From: Lolium rigidum | Lineage: Eukaryota; Streptophyta; Magnoliopsida; Poales; Poaceae | Assembly (NCBI RefSeq): GCF_022539505.1 | Contig: NC_061508.1 | Coordinates: 262,328,736 to 262,392,735, forward strand | Length of the DNA stretch: 64,000 nt | Direction: 5' to 3' | Part shown: positions 10,633 to 19,382 of the stretch, piece by piece | Layout of the letters: each line of letters begins with the position of its first letter | How positions within the stretch are numbered: the first letter of the stretch is position 1 | Translations under genes and position numbers: made by a program | Notes under the pieces: generated by a model | What the model was told of the DNA's origin: nothing | Database searches by the model: none | What the model saw: only the letters and a program-made list of their open reading frames with translations

Positions 10633-13203
10633 ATGGTGAAGAAGAAGAATCCTGCCGCCGCCGCCAGCTCCACTAGCGGAGGTGCCGCCGCCAAGTCCTC
10701 CTCTTCTCTTCCGAAGGGGGGGCGCTCCGAGCGCTCCTCCCCCAGCTCCAGCGCCGCCAGCGCCATCGAGCTCCATGGTCAAGCCCGGAGACTGGGTAGC
10801 ATCAACCGTCACCAAGCGTGATGAGAAGAGATCCCGAAGCCTAGGGTTGATATCTTCCGATGCGGGAGATGTGATCCTTCCAGGTGTGATTTCTCGGCTC
10901 GATCCCCCGCTCGGCTTTACTGTGATGTTCTTATCTTTTCTTCACCGAGGCCTTTCACTCCCCACTCATGGATTCCTCCTCCATCTCTTGCGAACGTACG
11001 AAATCCAACTATGGCAACTTACTCCCAACTCAATCCTCCATGTTGCTGTGTTCATCACCCTTTGCGAGGCGTTTCTGGGTATCGAACCTCATTTCGGGCT
11101 GTGGAAAAAGATCTTCTATGTGAAGAGACAACAGTAGTAATGGGTACTTTGTCACCGGAGGAGTAGGTTTTGTTGCTCGTTCAGAGGTCAATTACTTTAA
11201 TTTCCCAATGAGAGAGTCCGTGCAAGGATGGAGGCTGAAATGGTTTTACGTCAAGGACTCCCTGTCAACCGAATCTCGGCTTCCTTGCTATGCCGATGTT
11301 TCCGAAGCCAAACCCAAGAACTCTTTGAAGAACATTCTCTCACCCGATGAAAGAGCATCAGCCGAAGAATTATTTGCCAAATTTTTTCGAATCAAAGAGG
11401 CCGACGGCCAAACTATGATCGGCACAGAGGTGGCAGCGGTATTCTTGAAGCGCCGAATCCAACCAGTCATGGCCAGAGTTCACCCGATGTGGTTGTACTC
11501 AGGTCCAAAAGATGAAACCAGGATTAATGCTGCCGACCTGTCGGAAAAGGAGTTGCTTGATGAAGTTCGGCGCCTTACTTCCTTTAACCAGGAAGATTCG
11601 ATTCCGTTGATCTCTTCTTATACTCCCCTTGATGCTGATCATCCACTATCAAAGGTATTTTTCTTTCTTCATGTCCTTACTATGCCGTTTTTTCTTAGCC
11701 GACACAATTACCGTTGTTCTTACTTGTTATTTTCTTCGACAGATCCCCATAGTTTCTAGAAATATGCATGATTCTCCAGATGATACTTATGAAGGGAGAG
11801 GCTCCTCAATCCCCGTAGATTTTCACACTGTCGAGCATACAAGCCTAGAGGATGAATACAATGGTCCGATAGATTTTGAAGTTGCCCACACCGACCTTCC
11901 CTCCTCAGCCGATGACGCTGGTGTCGTGGATGGATCAATGCGTAATGATGACGCTGATCATGATACCTTTGTTGATGCAGCTGCGGAGGAGGCCAGGGCT
12001 TCACCTGTGAAAAGATCAACCGGCGGCTTCGCCGATGAAGATGATCTTTTCGACATGTAAGTAGTTTCTTTTCTGAAGTTATACTTCGCCCTCTTATTTT
12101 TCTTACTCTCCTTATAACCATTGTCGACCTTTCACCTTTGCAGCGACGAAGGGTTTAGCGAGCCCCCGTCTAAAAAAGCCAAATCTGATGCTGCCTCGCC
12201 GGTCGTAGTGGCTTCCGAAGCTTCGGCTCCTAAGGCCGCCCCTATGGCTCAAGCATCGACTGCTTCTTCCCTTTCCAAGGGAAAAAGCGTCTCTCCAACT
12301 GCTGCCACCGCAACTCCTCCTTCTGTAAGCCTTTTTCTAACTGTGATGCAAATCTCTTGGAGCGTGCTCTGCTTGACAATTTCTAGTAAAATATCCTTCT
12401 TTCTTAAGGACTTGCGAGGCGTTATTTCCTCTTTGGAGGCCTTCGCCTCCCAATTCACTTCTCTGGAAGCTGACAAGGCTCGGCTGCAAGAGGAAGTCAA
12501 ATCTTCCTCCTTGAAATTGGATGGCGCAGTCAAGATAGCTGCTGAGGCTCGCGAAGAGGTTGACTCTCTGAAGGTGGAAATGGGCAAGCTAAAAGAGAAG
12601 CTGAAGGAGGAGGAAGCATACAGGCTGATGGCTGAAGCTCGGTCAACCGAAAAGGATGAAGTCCTTCGTCAATCTACTTTGGCCTTACTTGGTAATTTTT
12701 ATACACCTCTGTCGATTGATGTGCTTATGGATTCGATCCTTTTGCCAATGTACTTTTTTTTTCTTTCTTTTCCCTCGCGAAGCGGCGAATATCCCCGTCG
12801 ATGCCCCGGACGGAGTTCCAAACAACTCTCCAGCGAACGCCGTGTCGATGATTCTTGCCTCTCACCGGCCTTACGCGGGAGCTTCTTGTAAAGGGGAAGG
12901 GTGCCTTGGCGCGGATGCACTCGATGATTTTCCCCAAGATCAAGCGGGAGAAGACCCCGGGGCAGCCTGGTCGATACCTTCGCGGTTGACACCAAGGAGG
13001 TTATCGAGGTATTCAAGCGTACATCGCGCACTTATGGTGCTGTCCTTGCCTTCCAGCTTATGATGGGTTACAGCTTTAAGGGTGACATTGAAGGGATGAC
13101 CAAGGAGTTGCCGAAAGAGCAAGACGGGCAGCTTGTTGATTTAAGCGCCTTTAAAGCGTCTGCCCTTACTTGTGCCCGCCAGCTTCTTGAACTGGTTTCA
13201 TAA
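10633..13203 (+). pseudogene. Antisense Transposase_28-type ORF (putative gypsy type transposon domain), five exons
   Basis: A plant gene-like ORF runs opposite to the retrotransposon. The start is MVKKKNPAAAA at 10633, and the conserved domain spans about 10775-11654 (GDWVASTVTKRDEK, LWQLTPNSILH, FLGIEPHFGLWKKIF, MRESVQGWRLKWFY). Four GT-AG introns can be placed: 11655-11742, 12057-12143, 12325-12408 and 12692-12782. All keep frame across the junctions (for example GACAT joined to CGACGAA gives DIDEG). Exon 4 is coiled-coil-like. Disruptions: an indel at a G7 run (10716-10722), a frame change near 11137-11150, and at least two in exon 5 near 12868 and 12964. The last segment reads KEVIEVFKRTSRTYGAVLAF and ends TAA at 13203. 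The cellular role of this family is unknown to me. A TATA box was not pinned down. Confidence 0.85.
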
Positions 13204-13451
13204 AAGAAATCGTCGGCTAGACCCAGTTTATCGACTCAGACCCAAGCCCCTTGATTCTTGTAACAAACTTATGCTTGAGCTAATGTGAAACATTGTTCTG
13301 CCGCAAAACTTACGCTTGTAATAAACTCCGTGCTAGCAATGTTGTTAGCACACTTTTGTTATGATATTTCTTCTTGTACTTCTCCCGATGGGAGTTATTT
13401 CGGATGCTCAGCTGTACCATGTCCATCATACTTTTGTAACGGTGTTTCCTG

Positions 13452-14232
13452 CAGGTCTTCCCAGTGCCCTCATTTGTTGATGAATCTTCGGGTGCCCTTC
13501 CTGAAAGTGATCGGATCCAGCATATGAAGGATCGGATTACGCAGATGGAAAAGGACCTGCGCAGCACTTATGCCTTAGCTGCTATTGTCAATAAGAAGAG
13601 CGAGATTGCAGCCGACGTGGAACGGTATACTCTTGCTGAGGCCGCATAAGGCTACCGAGAGTTTGAACTCGTAAGTTTCTGATTCCTTTGCCCTTTCGTC
13701 AACAACACCTTGACTCGACTCTTTGATTCTTTTGCCGACCATAGCGTTGAACCGTGCAGAAGAGAACAAGCGGATACACGAACGGGTGCATGCTTTAACC
13801 CAGCTTTCCTCATCCGAAGAGATTTTCTGGCGGGATCACTCGAAGGCTTCGGCTGTTGCAAAATTTCAGGATCGGGTCCAACAAGTCCATCAATTCTTTG
13901 ATAAATGCTACAAAGCTATGAGGGTGGTTTCGAAAACAATGTTTCCTTTAAATGCAGTTCCCCCCACGCTTTTAACTTTGATGTCCGAGTTCGGAAACGC
14001 CAAGAAGGTTCGGGACTTGGTGCGAGCTCAAGTTTTCGCAGGTGCCAAGTGTACGCTTGCCCTTGTGCTTGCTTGTTATCCCTCAGCATGTTTGCTATCT
14101 ATTGCCAACGCAACTGGTGATTTTGAGGAACTGTACCCGAGGGTTTTAGTGCCCGCCAACATAATTGTCGACAGGCTTGAGGAGGAGTCAAATGCACCTG
14201 AAGAAAGGGAAACTCCGCAAGGGCGACGTTAG
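13452..14232 (+). pseudogene. Second 3' segment of the antisense ORF (coiled-coil C-terminal region)
   Basis: A splice acceptor (TTTCCTGCAG, ending near 13454) precedes VPSFVDESSGALPESDR and a coiled-coil-like stretch (MKDRITQMEKDLRSTYAL). An in-frame stop at about 13647 is bypassed only by a frame change before a likely intron (about 13671-13746). The next exon encodes NRAEENKRIHERVHAL, FQDRVQQVHQFFDKCYKAM and LLTLMSEFGNAKKVRDLV and ends at 14232. In grass genomes this sequence usually follows Transposase_28-type N-termini. It may be alternative terminal exons of the gene upstream or a second ORF; the stop at 13203 favours alternatives. Confidence 0.7.
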
Positions 14233-14895
14233 GGTGTAAAGTTATCTTTGTAAAATGAATTGCATTGGCTAATCCATCCAAATGTTAGGATTGTTAAGCC
14301 GAAACTTGTTATTTGGTAGATACATGAATATGTACTTTTACCGTGCCGTTGGCAAATTTGTGAAGGAGCAAATCTTAATTGCCCGTTGTATACTGGTTGG
14401 CCAGCAAATCATTATGAGTGATCAGCTCGTGTTGCAGGTTTTGCTAAACCTGTTGTATGCGCAACTTTGCTTTCAACCGATTGTGAATTTCGACAGTCAC
14501 TCCCGAATATTTCGGGTGCAATGATTCTGCCAATGAGCCCGTTGTTCTTTGATATTTCCATAATTGAAATATCGAACGTGGGTTGTTTTATGTTTTCCGA
14601 ACTCTTGCTTTTTGCGGCACTCGTAGAGGCATCTGAAGCAGAGGTAAGGATTAATGTCCTTGTTTTCTTTGCAGCATTCGTAGAAGTTTTTCCCTTGGGG
14701 CGCGATCTTCTGCCGCGCGTTACGTTGTACCGTTACTTGTAAGCAAGGTTCACGGTGGCGTGGTCACAGATGCTTTAAATTAATGCAATGCTTAACAAGA
14801 GTCGAAGCTTAAGTGCTCATTGATAGGGTAAATACGAAATTAGCGGGCGAAAAAAGGGGGGGGCCTGTGTAAAGTAAAGGGAAAAAATTTAAAGA
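14233..14895. other. Noncoding spacer between antisense ORF and gag-protease
   Basis: In an autonomous Tat element RT, RNase H and integrase would lie between protease and the antisense ORF. Here only about 660 bases of moderately AT-rich sequence remain, without recognisable pol motifs on the minus strand. Confidence 0.7.
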
Positions 14896-16821
14896 CTAAG
14901 GAAGCGTTTTATCAATGAAGGGGTTCTTCTCATCTTCAGCATCATCTTCTGATTTCTTCGTCATGCTAGTGGTTGCTGCAGCGTTGTTGATTTTGTCAGG
15001 GGCTTGGGCAGCGATTGTCAGTGCCTTGCTGCCTCCTATATCTTCTGCATCGGCAAGCCGCCGAAGCTTGTACTGCCGAAGCTTTTGCCGCCGAGGCTTC
15101 AAGGGCAAGGTTGGCTGGCTTCTTCTTGATTTCTCTGTCGAGTTTTTCCTCCTTGATTTCTCGTATCGTCGGCTTGGGCGGAGGGTCGACGCTTCCCGTT
15201 GTGGCCCAAACTTTGCAACAATCCTTTGGAAATCACGATCACAATTGTCCGAGCGTGAGAAACTTCCATAGACTGTGATGTTCATCCCGTTGTTTCCAGG
15301 CATCTTCAGCTTGAGGTATGCATAGTGCGGCACAGCCATGAACTTGGCATAAGCTGGTCTCCCGAGTATGGCGTGATACTGTGATTCCCAGTTCACGACT
15401 TCAAACTCGATCTTCTCCTTCCTGAAATTGTCGGGTTTGCCGAAGACAACGTTCAGGTACGCTTTGCCAAGAGAGTACGCCGGTGAAGTAGGGAGGATCC
15501 CATGGAAGCGGGTATCTGATTCTTCTAACATTCTCATGGTGATCCCCATGCTTTGAATTGTGTCAAGGAATATCAAGTTGAGTCCACTTCCTCCGTCCAT
15601 GAATACTTTGCTCATCTTGAACCCTCCTATCTGCGCCTCGACCACTAGGGCAGCGTGTCCTGGTTTTGGTATAGTCATCGGGTGATCCGCTCGGCTGAAC
15701 GTGATGTTCTGAGACGACCACTCGACATACTCAGGGATGTTTGCCATGACGCTTCTCGCTAGGTTGATTTCTCGGGTGAGCTTCTTCATTTCTCTCCTTG
15801 AGACGCCTGTCCTGTGAATCATACTCATCTGCCCACGTGGTGGTGGAAATGCCTCGTTGGGTTGATGAGGTTGAGCTTGCTGGACCTGGTGTGGCGGTGG
15901 GGGTGGTGGTGGTGGTAGCTGTTGCTGACCTGCATGCTGGATGAGTTTATGCATATCGATGAACTGCCGACAGTCCCTGAGCAGGTGGCTAGACTTTATT
16001 TTTCCATCCTTGGAATCGGTATACGAATGCAGATAGCAGGGGGCGTTGATCTGCTCAGCGTAGGGTAGTTCTGGAGTTCTCTGTTGTCGTGGTTTAAAGT
16101 TGCCACGGTTCCCAGAGTTGTTCCGATTACCGTCCTGTCGATCGTCTCGCCTGTCATCGTACCGATCATCCTGTCGATCAGAGTATCCTGCAGCCACCAA
16201 GTTGTTGTCATCGTAGCTGCGGTTCTTCCTCCTCTTGTTGCGGTCCCTTCGACCTCCCGAATCATGCTTCGGCTGGTCATCTTCTTCATCGTCGCTGCGC
16301 TGTCGTGGCTTACGAACGTTGTCTTCGCCATTGGCCCAGCTGTTGGCGATTTCCATTAACTTGGTTATGGTTTTTGGCTTCTTTCGTCCAAGTTCTTCTA
16401 TGTAACTTTCACGTCGGATGCCGTCACTGAAGGCTTCGATTGCTCTGTCGACAGATACATCTTCCGCAGCGTTCAGGAGCTTGGTGAATCTCCCGATGTA
16501 TGCGCGCATCGACTCCTTCTGTTTTTGCTGGCAATGCCGTAACTCTTCAATCCTGACGGGCCTTTTGTAGGTTGCTTGGAAGTTGGCGACGAAGGCTTCT
16601 ACTAGGTCGTCCCAAGACTTGATGGAACCCTTCGGCAGACCTCTCAGCCAGGCTCGTGCTGAGTCCTTTAGGTAAAGCTGCAGGCACTGCATTGCTGCTA
16701 TCTGGTTAACTTTTTGCAGAATCACCGTCTGCAGATAATCCTCTATCCATGATCTCGGCTCCTGCTGCCCATCGTACTTGGCGGCGTCGGTAGGGGTGGG
16801 TTTGAACTTCTTAGGTGGCAT
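14896..16821 (-). CDS. Tat-like gag and aspartic protease-like region
   Basis: A 641-residue frame. Residues about 20-165 match the retrotransposon gag domain (QEPRSWIEDYLQTV, LKDSARAWLRGLPKGSIKSW, FVANFQATYKRP, MRAYIGRFTKLLNAAEDV). A basic, Asp- and Arg-rich low-complexity stretch follows (170-250). A Cys/His motif (CYLHSYTD...SSHLLRDC) comes next, then a proline run and a protease-like domain with VFMDGGSGLNLIF (about residue 410) and AILGRPAYAKF. Gag would package the RNA in cytoplasmic particles. The ATG at 16821 is not the natural gag start: the same frame continues upstream through KIREA to a single TAA at 16837-16839, and before it an open gag N-terminal frame. The protein ends after PFIDKTLP, without RT. 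Confidence 0.85.
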   Translation of the reverse strand: MPPKKFKPTPTDAAKYDGQQEPRSWIEDYLQTVILQKVNQIAAMQCLQLYLKDSARAWLRGLPKGSIKSWDDLVEAFVANFQATYKRPVRIEELRHCQQKQKESMRAYIGRFTKLLNAAEDVSVDRAIEAFSDGIRRESYIEELGRKKPKTITKLMEIANSWANGEDNVRKPRQRSDDEEDDQPKHDSGGRRDRNKRRKNRSYDDNNLVAAGYSDRQDDRYDDRRDDRQDGNRNNSGNRGNFKPRQQRTPELPYAEQINAPCYLHSYTDSKDGKIKSSHLLRDCRQFIDMHKLIQHAGQQQLPPPPPPPPHQVQQAQPHQPNEAFPPPRGQMSMIHRTGVSRREMKKLTREINLARSVMANIPEYVEWSSQNITFSRADHPMTIPKPGHAALVVEAQIGGFKMSKVFMDGGSGLNLIFLDTIQSMGITMRMLEESDTRFHGILPTSPAYSLGKAYLNVVFGKPDNFRKEKIEFEVVNWESQYHAILGRPAYAKFMAVPHYAYLKLKMPGNNGMNITVYGSFSRSDNCDRDFQRIVAKFGPQREASTLRPSRRYEKSRRKNSTEKSRRSQPTLPLKPRRQKLRQYKLRRLADAEDIGGSKALTIAAQAPDKINNAAATTSMTKKSEDDAEDEKNPFIDKTLP

Positions 16822-16836
16822 CGCCTCCCGAATTTT

Positions 16837-18090
16837 TTAGCTTAAACAATCGGCCCCCCTAAGTTCGCCGACGTTCTCCTGGGTCTCATCCGAAGAATCG
16901 CTGTCGAATTCTTCTCTGAGGGCGCATCGTCGCCTTGCTTTGTCGATCCTACTCTGAGTGATTTCATCCCGAGCGTCTCTCGCGCGATGCTTTGAGCCGC
17001 TGGCCTGCAACGTGGTCTTCTCCTTCCTCGGTACTAGATTGTCTCCTAATATCGCGAGGCTTTCTAAGGCGCCACGGTGAGCCTGAGCCATGGATCCTTC
17101 GGGACGCTGATTAATGAGGTATGCTGCGAGGTTGGCTGTTGCTCCCGCGACGGTTTTTGGCCGTGGCATGCCCGCGGTGTCCGTAGTCATAAAGGATTTA
17201 GTCAGGTTTGACGTTATCTCCCTTGCATCATCTTCCGAAAGCCTGGACATTCTTGATCGATGTTTGCCTCCTCCATGGGTACTTCGCGAGGCGCTTCCCT
17301 GCGAGCCCCTCCATCGCTCGCTGGATCGATCTGCTGCAGATAGGCGTTTCTCGAGGGTGGCTTGCTCCTTAGATAGGCGCTCCCGATTTTTCTCCAATAT
17401 GGAGCGGTAAGCATTGAGAGTGCCAACCGTGGTTCCTGCCGGAAGCGTTGTGTTGTTAAGCACGGCTGCTTTGGCTGCTGCCCACTCCTCCTCTGCGATG
17501 GTGTGGTCGCTGTTGTTGTTGCTGGCGCTGTTTTCAAAACTAGTACGCCTGCTGGAACGGGGGGTGCGATCTTCGTCTCCCCTGTTAGCGACATAAACTT
17601 GGAGGGGCGCCACTCTTCGGGTGTCTCCTTGGGTGATGCTGCCGATGCTGTCCTCTCCCGATGAGTAGTAGGCATTGCAGATGAACGGCGTGTCACTTGA
17701 CCCCAGTCCGTGCCTGGTGTCGCAGTTCATGCAGTAATACGAGGTTAGCTCCGAGGACGTAGGATCATCAGATCCGACCGACATAGAGGATGCTGAACGG
17801 GGAGTCGAAGGCGGAGACGGACTCGACGGGCTTGTCAGGCCAGCCGAAAGGTCGAGTAACGACGACGTGCTCGGACTCGTCGACCTGGAGATGGGAGATT
17901 CCAGCAGTCGAAGGATTCCTTCTGAGTTGACGTTGTAGTGGACGCTCCCGAAAGTCATCTCCATGTTGCCTTGTAGACCGGAGAAAGTCGAGCGAGATGA
18001 AACGCTATGCGGGGTGAATTCGTAGGAGCCGAAACGAATCGGGCTTCCCAGATGAAGCGATGACGGTGTTGATGAAGCTGCCGATGACAT
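16837..18090 (-). CDS. N-terminal part of Tat-like gag
   Basis: The first in-element ATG on the minus strand is at 18090 (MSSAASSTPSS), 41 bases after the primer site. The frame is also open upstream into the LTR, as far as 18234, but that part would be untranslated leader. The protein is Ser/Thr-rich and polar with a Cys pair (YYCMNCDTRHG) and a charged segment (RSILEKNRERLSKEQATLEK) that could coil. It ends at TAA (16837-16839), and the downstream gag frame continues in phase five codons before its next ATG. The stop is therefore the only barrier to a fusion of about 1060 residues. It could be a simple mutation or a site of read-through. I know no function for this N-terminal region. Confidence 0.7.
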   Translation of the reverse strand: MSSAASSTPSSLHLGSPIRFGSYEFTPHSVSSRSTFSGLQGNMEMTFGSVHYNVNSEGILRLLESPISRSTSPSTSSLLDLSAGLTSPSSPSPPSTPRSASSMSVGSDDPTSSELTSYYCMNCDTRHGLGSSDTPFICNAYYSSGEDSIGSITQGDTRRVAPLQVYVANRGDEDRTPRSSRRTSFENSASNNNSDHTIAEEEWAAAKAAVLNNTTLPAGTTVGTLNAYRSILEKNRERLSKEQATLEKRLSAADRSSERWRGSQGSASRSTHGGGKHRSRMSRLSEDDAREITSNLTKSFMTTDTAGMPRPKTVAGATANLAAYLINQRPEGSMAQAHRGALESLAILGDNLVPRKEKTTLQASGSKHRARDARDEITQSRIDKARRRCALREEFDSDSSDETQENVGELRGADCLS

Positions 18091-18130
18091 GACGGGTTCA
18101 GCCGATGTCTGATCTTGTGCCGACAGGTTT

Positions 18131-18146
18131 CCCACAGACGGCGCCA
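18131..18146 (-). promoter_or_regulatory. Primer-binding site of the Tat-like element
   Basis: On the minus strand TGGCGCCGTCTGTGGG begins two bases after the 5' LTR end (18149). TGGCGCCGT matches the acceptor end of plant tRNA-Asp, but the next bases do not, so the primer tRNA is uncertain. Confidence 0.7.
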
Positions 18147-18148
18147 AT

Positions 18149-18691
18149 TGTCGAGGGTACTCCTCGCCAATGCCCTCCGATAGGGGCTTAGGGTTGATGG
18201 AATCCTCGCAAGCCGACACGAGACATCGGTTCACAGTACAAGCGGGGAGAGCGATTTACCCGAGTTCGGGGCCCTCGATGAGGTAAAACCCTTACGTCCT
18301 GCCTGTCTGTTCTTGATTATGATGACAATGGGTTACAATGGGGTGCCGAATAGTTCGGCTGAGATCTCGGCGAGATTGCTATCGCTAGGGTTACCTAGCT
18401 CTAAGATTTTGCTGGCTAAGATCGCTAAGATTGTTCGTGTCCCTCGGCAGCCCCTCTCCTGGCCTTTATATAGGAGGCCAGGTCTCAAGGGTCCTAACCG
18501 AGTACGACTAGGTTTACAGTACTTTTAGATCTAATCTTTCCTTGTTGGCCGCTTCCTTGTCTTGCCCGCCAAGGTTTCCTCCGGTGCGCTGTCCAGGTGG
18601 CCCATCTAGCCTTCGGGTGTCTTCATGGGCCTCCAATTAGTCAATACAGGATAGGGCAACGTTGGTTACTCGAAGGGTAGTGCCCACGTCA
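18149..18691 (-). repeat. 5' LTR of the Tat-like element
   Basis: 543 bp, paired with 9131-9673. Visible differences include CTCGCAAGCCGAC against CTGCAAGCTGAC and a changed block near 18299-18310. Minus-strand TATA-like CCTATATAAAG is at about 18464-18474. Confidence 0.93.
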
Positions 18692-18696
18692 GCAGC
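18692..18696. repeat. Target-site duplication GCAGC (right)
   Basis: Pairs with 9126-9130. Confidence 0.95.
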
Positions 18697-18768
18697 TCAT
18701 GAGATCATTGTATTGAAGTACATGGGAGAGAGATTAACCACATAGCTACCGGTAGAGCCCTTAGCCTC

Positions 18769-18785
18769 GGGGGGGGGGGGGGGGG
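18769..18785 (+). repeat. Run of 17 G
   Basis: The equivalent place in the sister LTR (about 23936-23940) has five G, then AG. An expansion of this size, or an assembly error, explains most of the length difference between the two LTRs. Confidence 0.8.
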
Positions 18786-19367
18786 AACTACTCCCTCCTC
18801 ATCATGGGAGACAGCGTTGGCGATGAAGATGGCGGTGGTGTCGATGGAGATGCCTTCCGGGGGCATTTCCCCGTCCCGGCGGCGTGCCGGAACAGAGACT
18901 TCTGTCCCCCGAATCTTGGCTTCGCGATGGCGGCGGCTCTGGAACTTTTCTCGTATCGTGGCTTATTCGTCCCGAGGTTTTAGGTCAGGAAGGCTTAAAT
19001 AGGCGAAGAGTCGGAGTCGGAGGGGCCCTGGGGGGGCCACACAGTAGGGGGCGCCCCCCCCTCTGGCCGCGCCGCCATGGCGTGTTGGGGCCCTGGGCCT
19101 CCCCTCTGGTCCCTCTTCGGTGTTCTGGAAGCTTCGTGGAAATATAAGATCGTGGGCCTTGATTTCGTCCAATTCCGAGAATATTTCCTGTGTAAGATTT
19201 CTGAAACCAAAAATAGCAGAAAACAGGAACTGGCACTTCGGCATCTCGTTAATAGGTTAGTTCCGGAAAATGCATCAAAACGATATAAAGTGTGAACAAA
19301 ACATGTAGGTATTGTCATAAAACAAGCATGGAACATAAGAAATTATAGATACGTTGGAGACGTATCA

Positions 19368-19382
19368 GCATCCCCAAGCTTA
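19368..19382 (-). promoter_or_regulatory. Polypurine tract of the non-autonomous Gypsy
   Basis: On the minus strand TAAGCTTGGGGATGC directly precedes the LTR start TGATACGTC. The Athila-like element uses TAAGCTTGGGGGGAGT at the same place. Confidence 0.8.

Larger units (their letters stand above)
9131..18691 (-). mobile_element. Non-autonomous Tat-like Gypsy retrotransposon with antisense ORF
   Basis: This 9561-bp element has two 543-bp LTRs (TG...CA), target duplications GCAGC, and minus orientation. Its minus-strand coding part is gag plus an aspartic-protease-like region (18090-14896). No reverse transcriptase, RNase H or integrase motif is found between 14896 and 9674. Instead the plus strand carries a multi-exon gene matching the putative gypsy type transposon family (Transposase_28), known as an additional antisense ORF in grass Tat elements. 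The LTRs differ by only a handful of substitutions and small indels, so insertion was fairly recent and later than that of its host Gypsy. Confidence 0.9.
8342..19367 (-). repeat. 3' LTR of the non-autonomous Gypsy, interrupted
   Basis: The two halves (8342-9130 and 18697-19367) align along their length with the intact LTR at 23077-24523. The break is at GCAGC, and the uninterrupted site is visible at 23859-23863. The main differences from the 5' LTR are scattered substitutions and a G run expanded to 17 at 18769-18785. Confidence 0.93.

Noticed and set aside
17214..17696. 160-codon minus frame overlapping gag
   Set aside because: Shadow of the gag N-terminal frame; composition bias keeps it open.
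18995..19336. Overlapping open frames in the GC-rich LTR part
   Set aside because: LTR sequence with repeated GC blocks; equivalent frames differ between the two LTRs.
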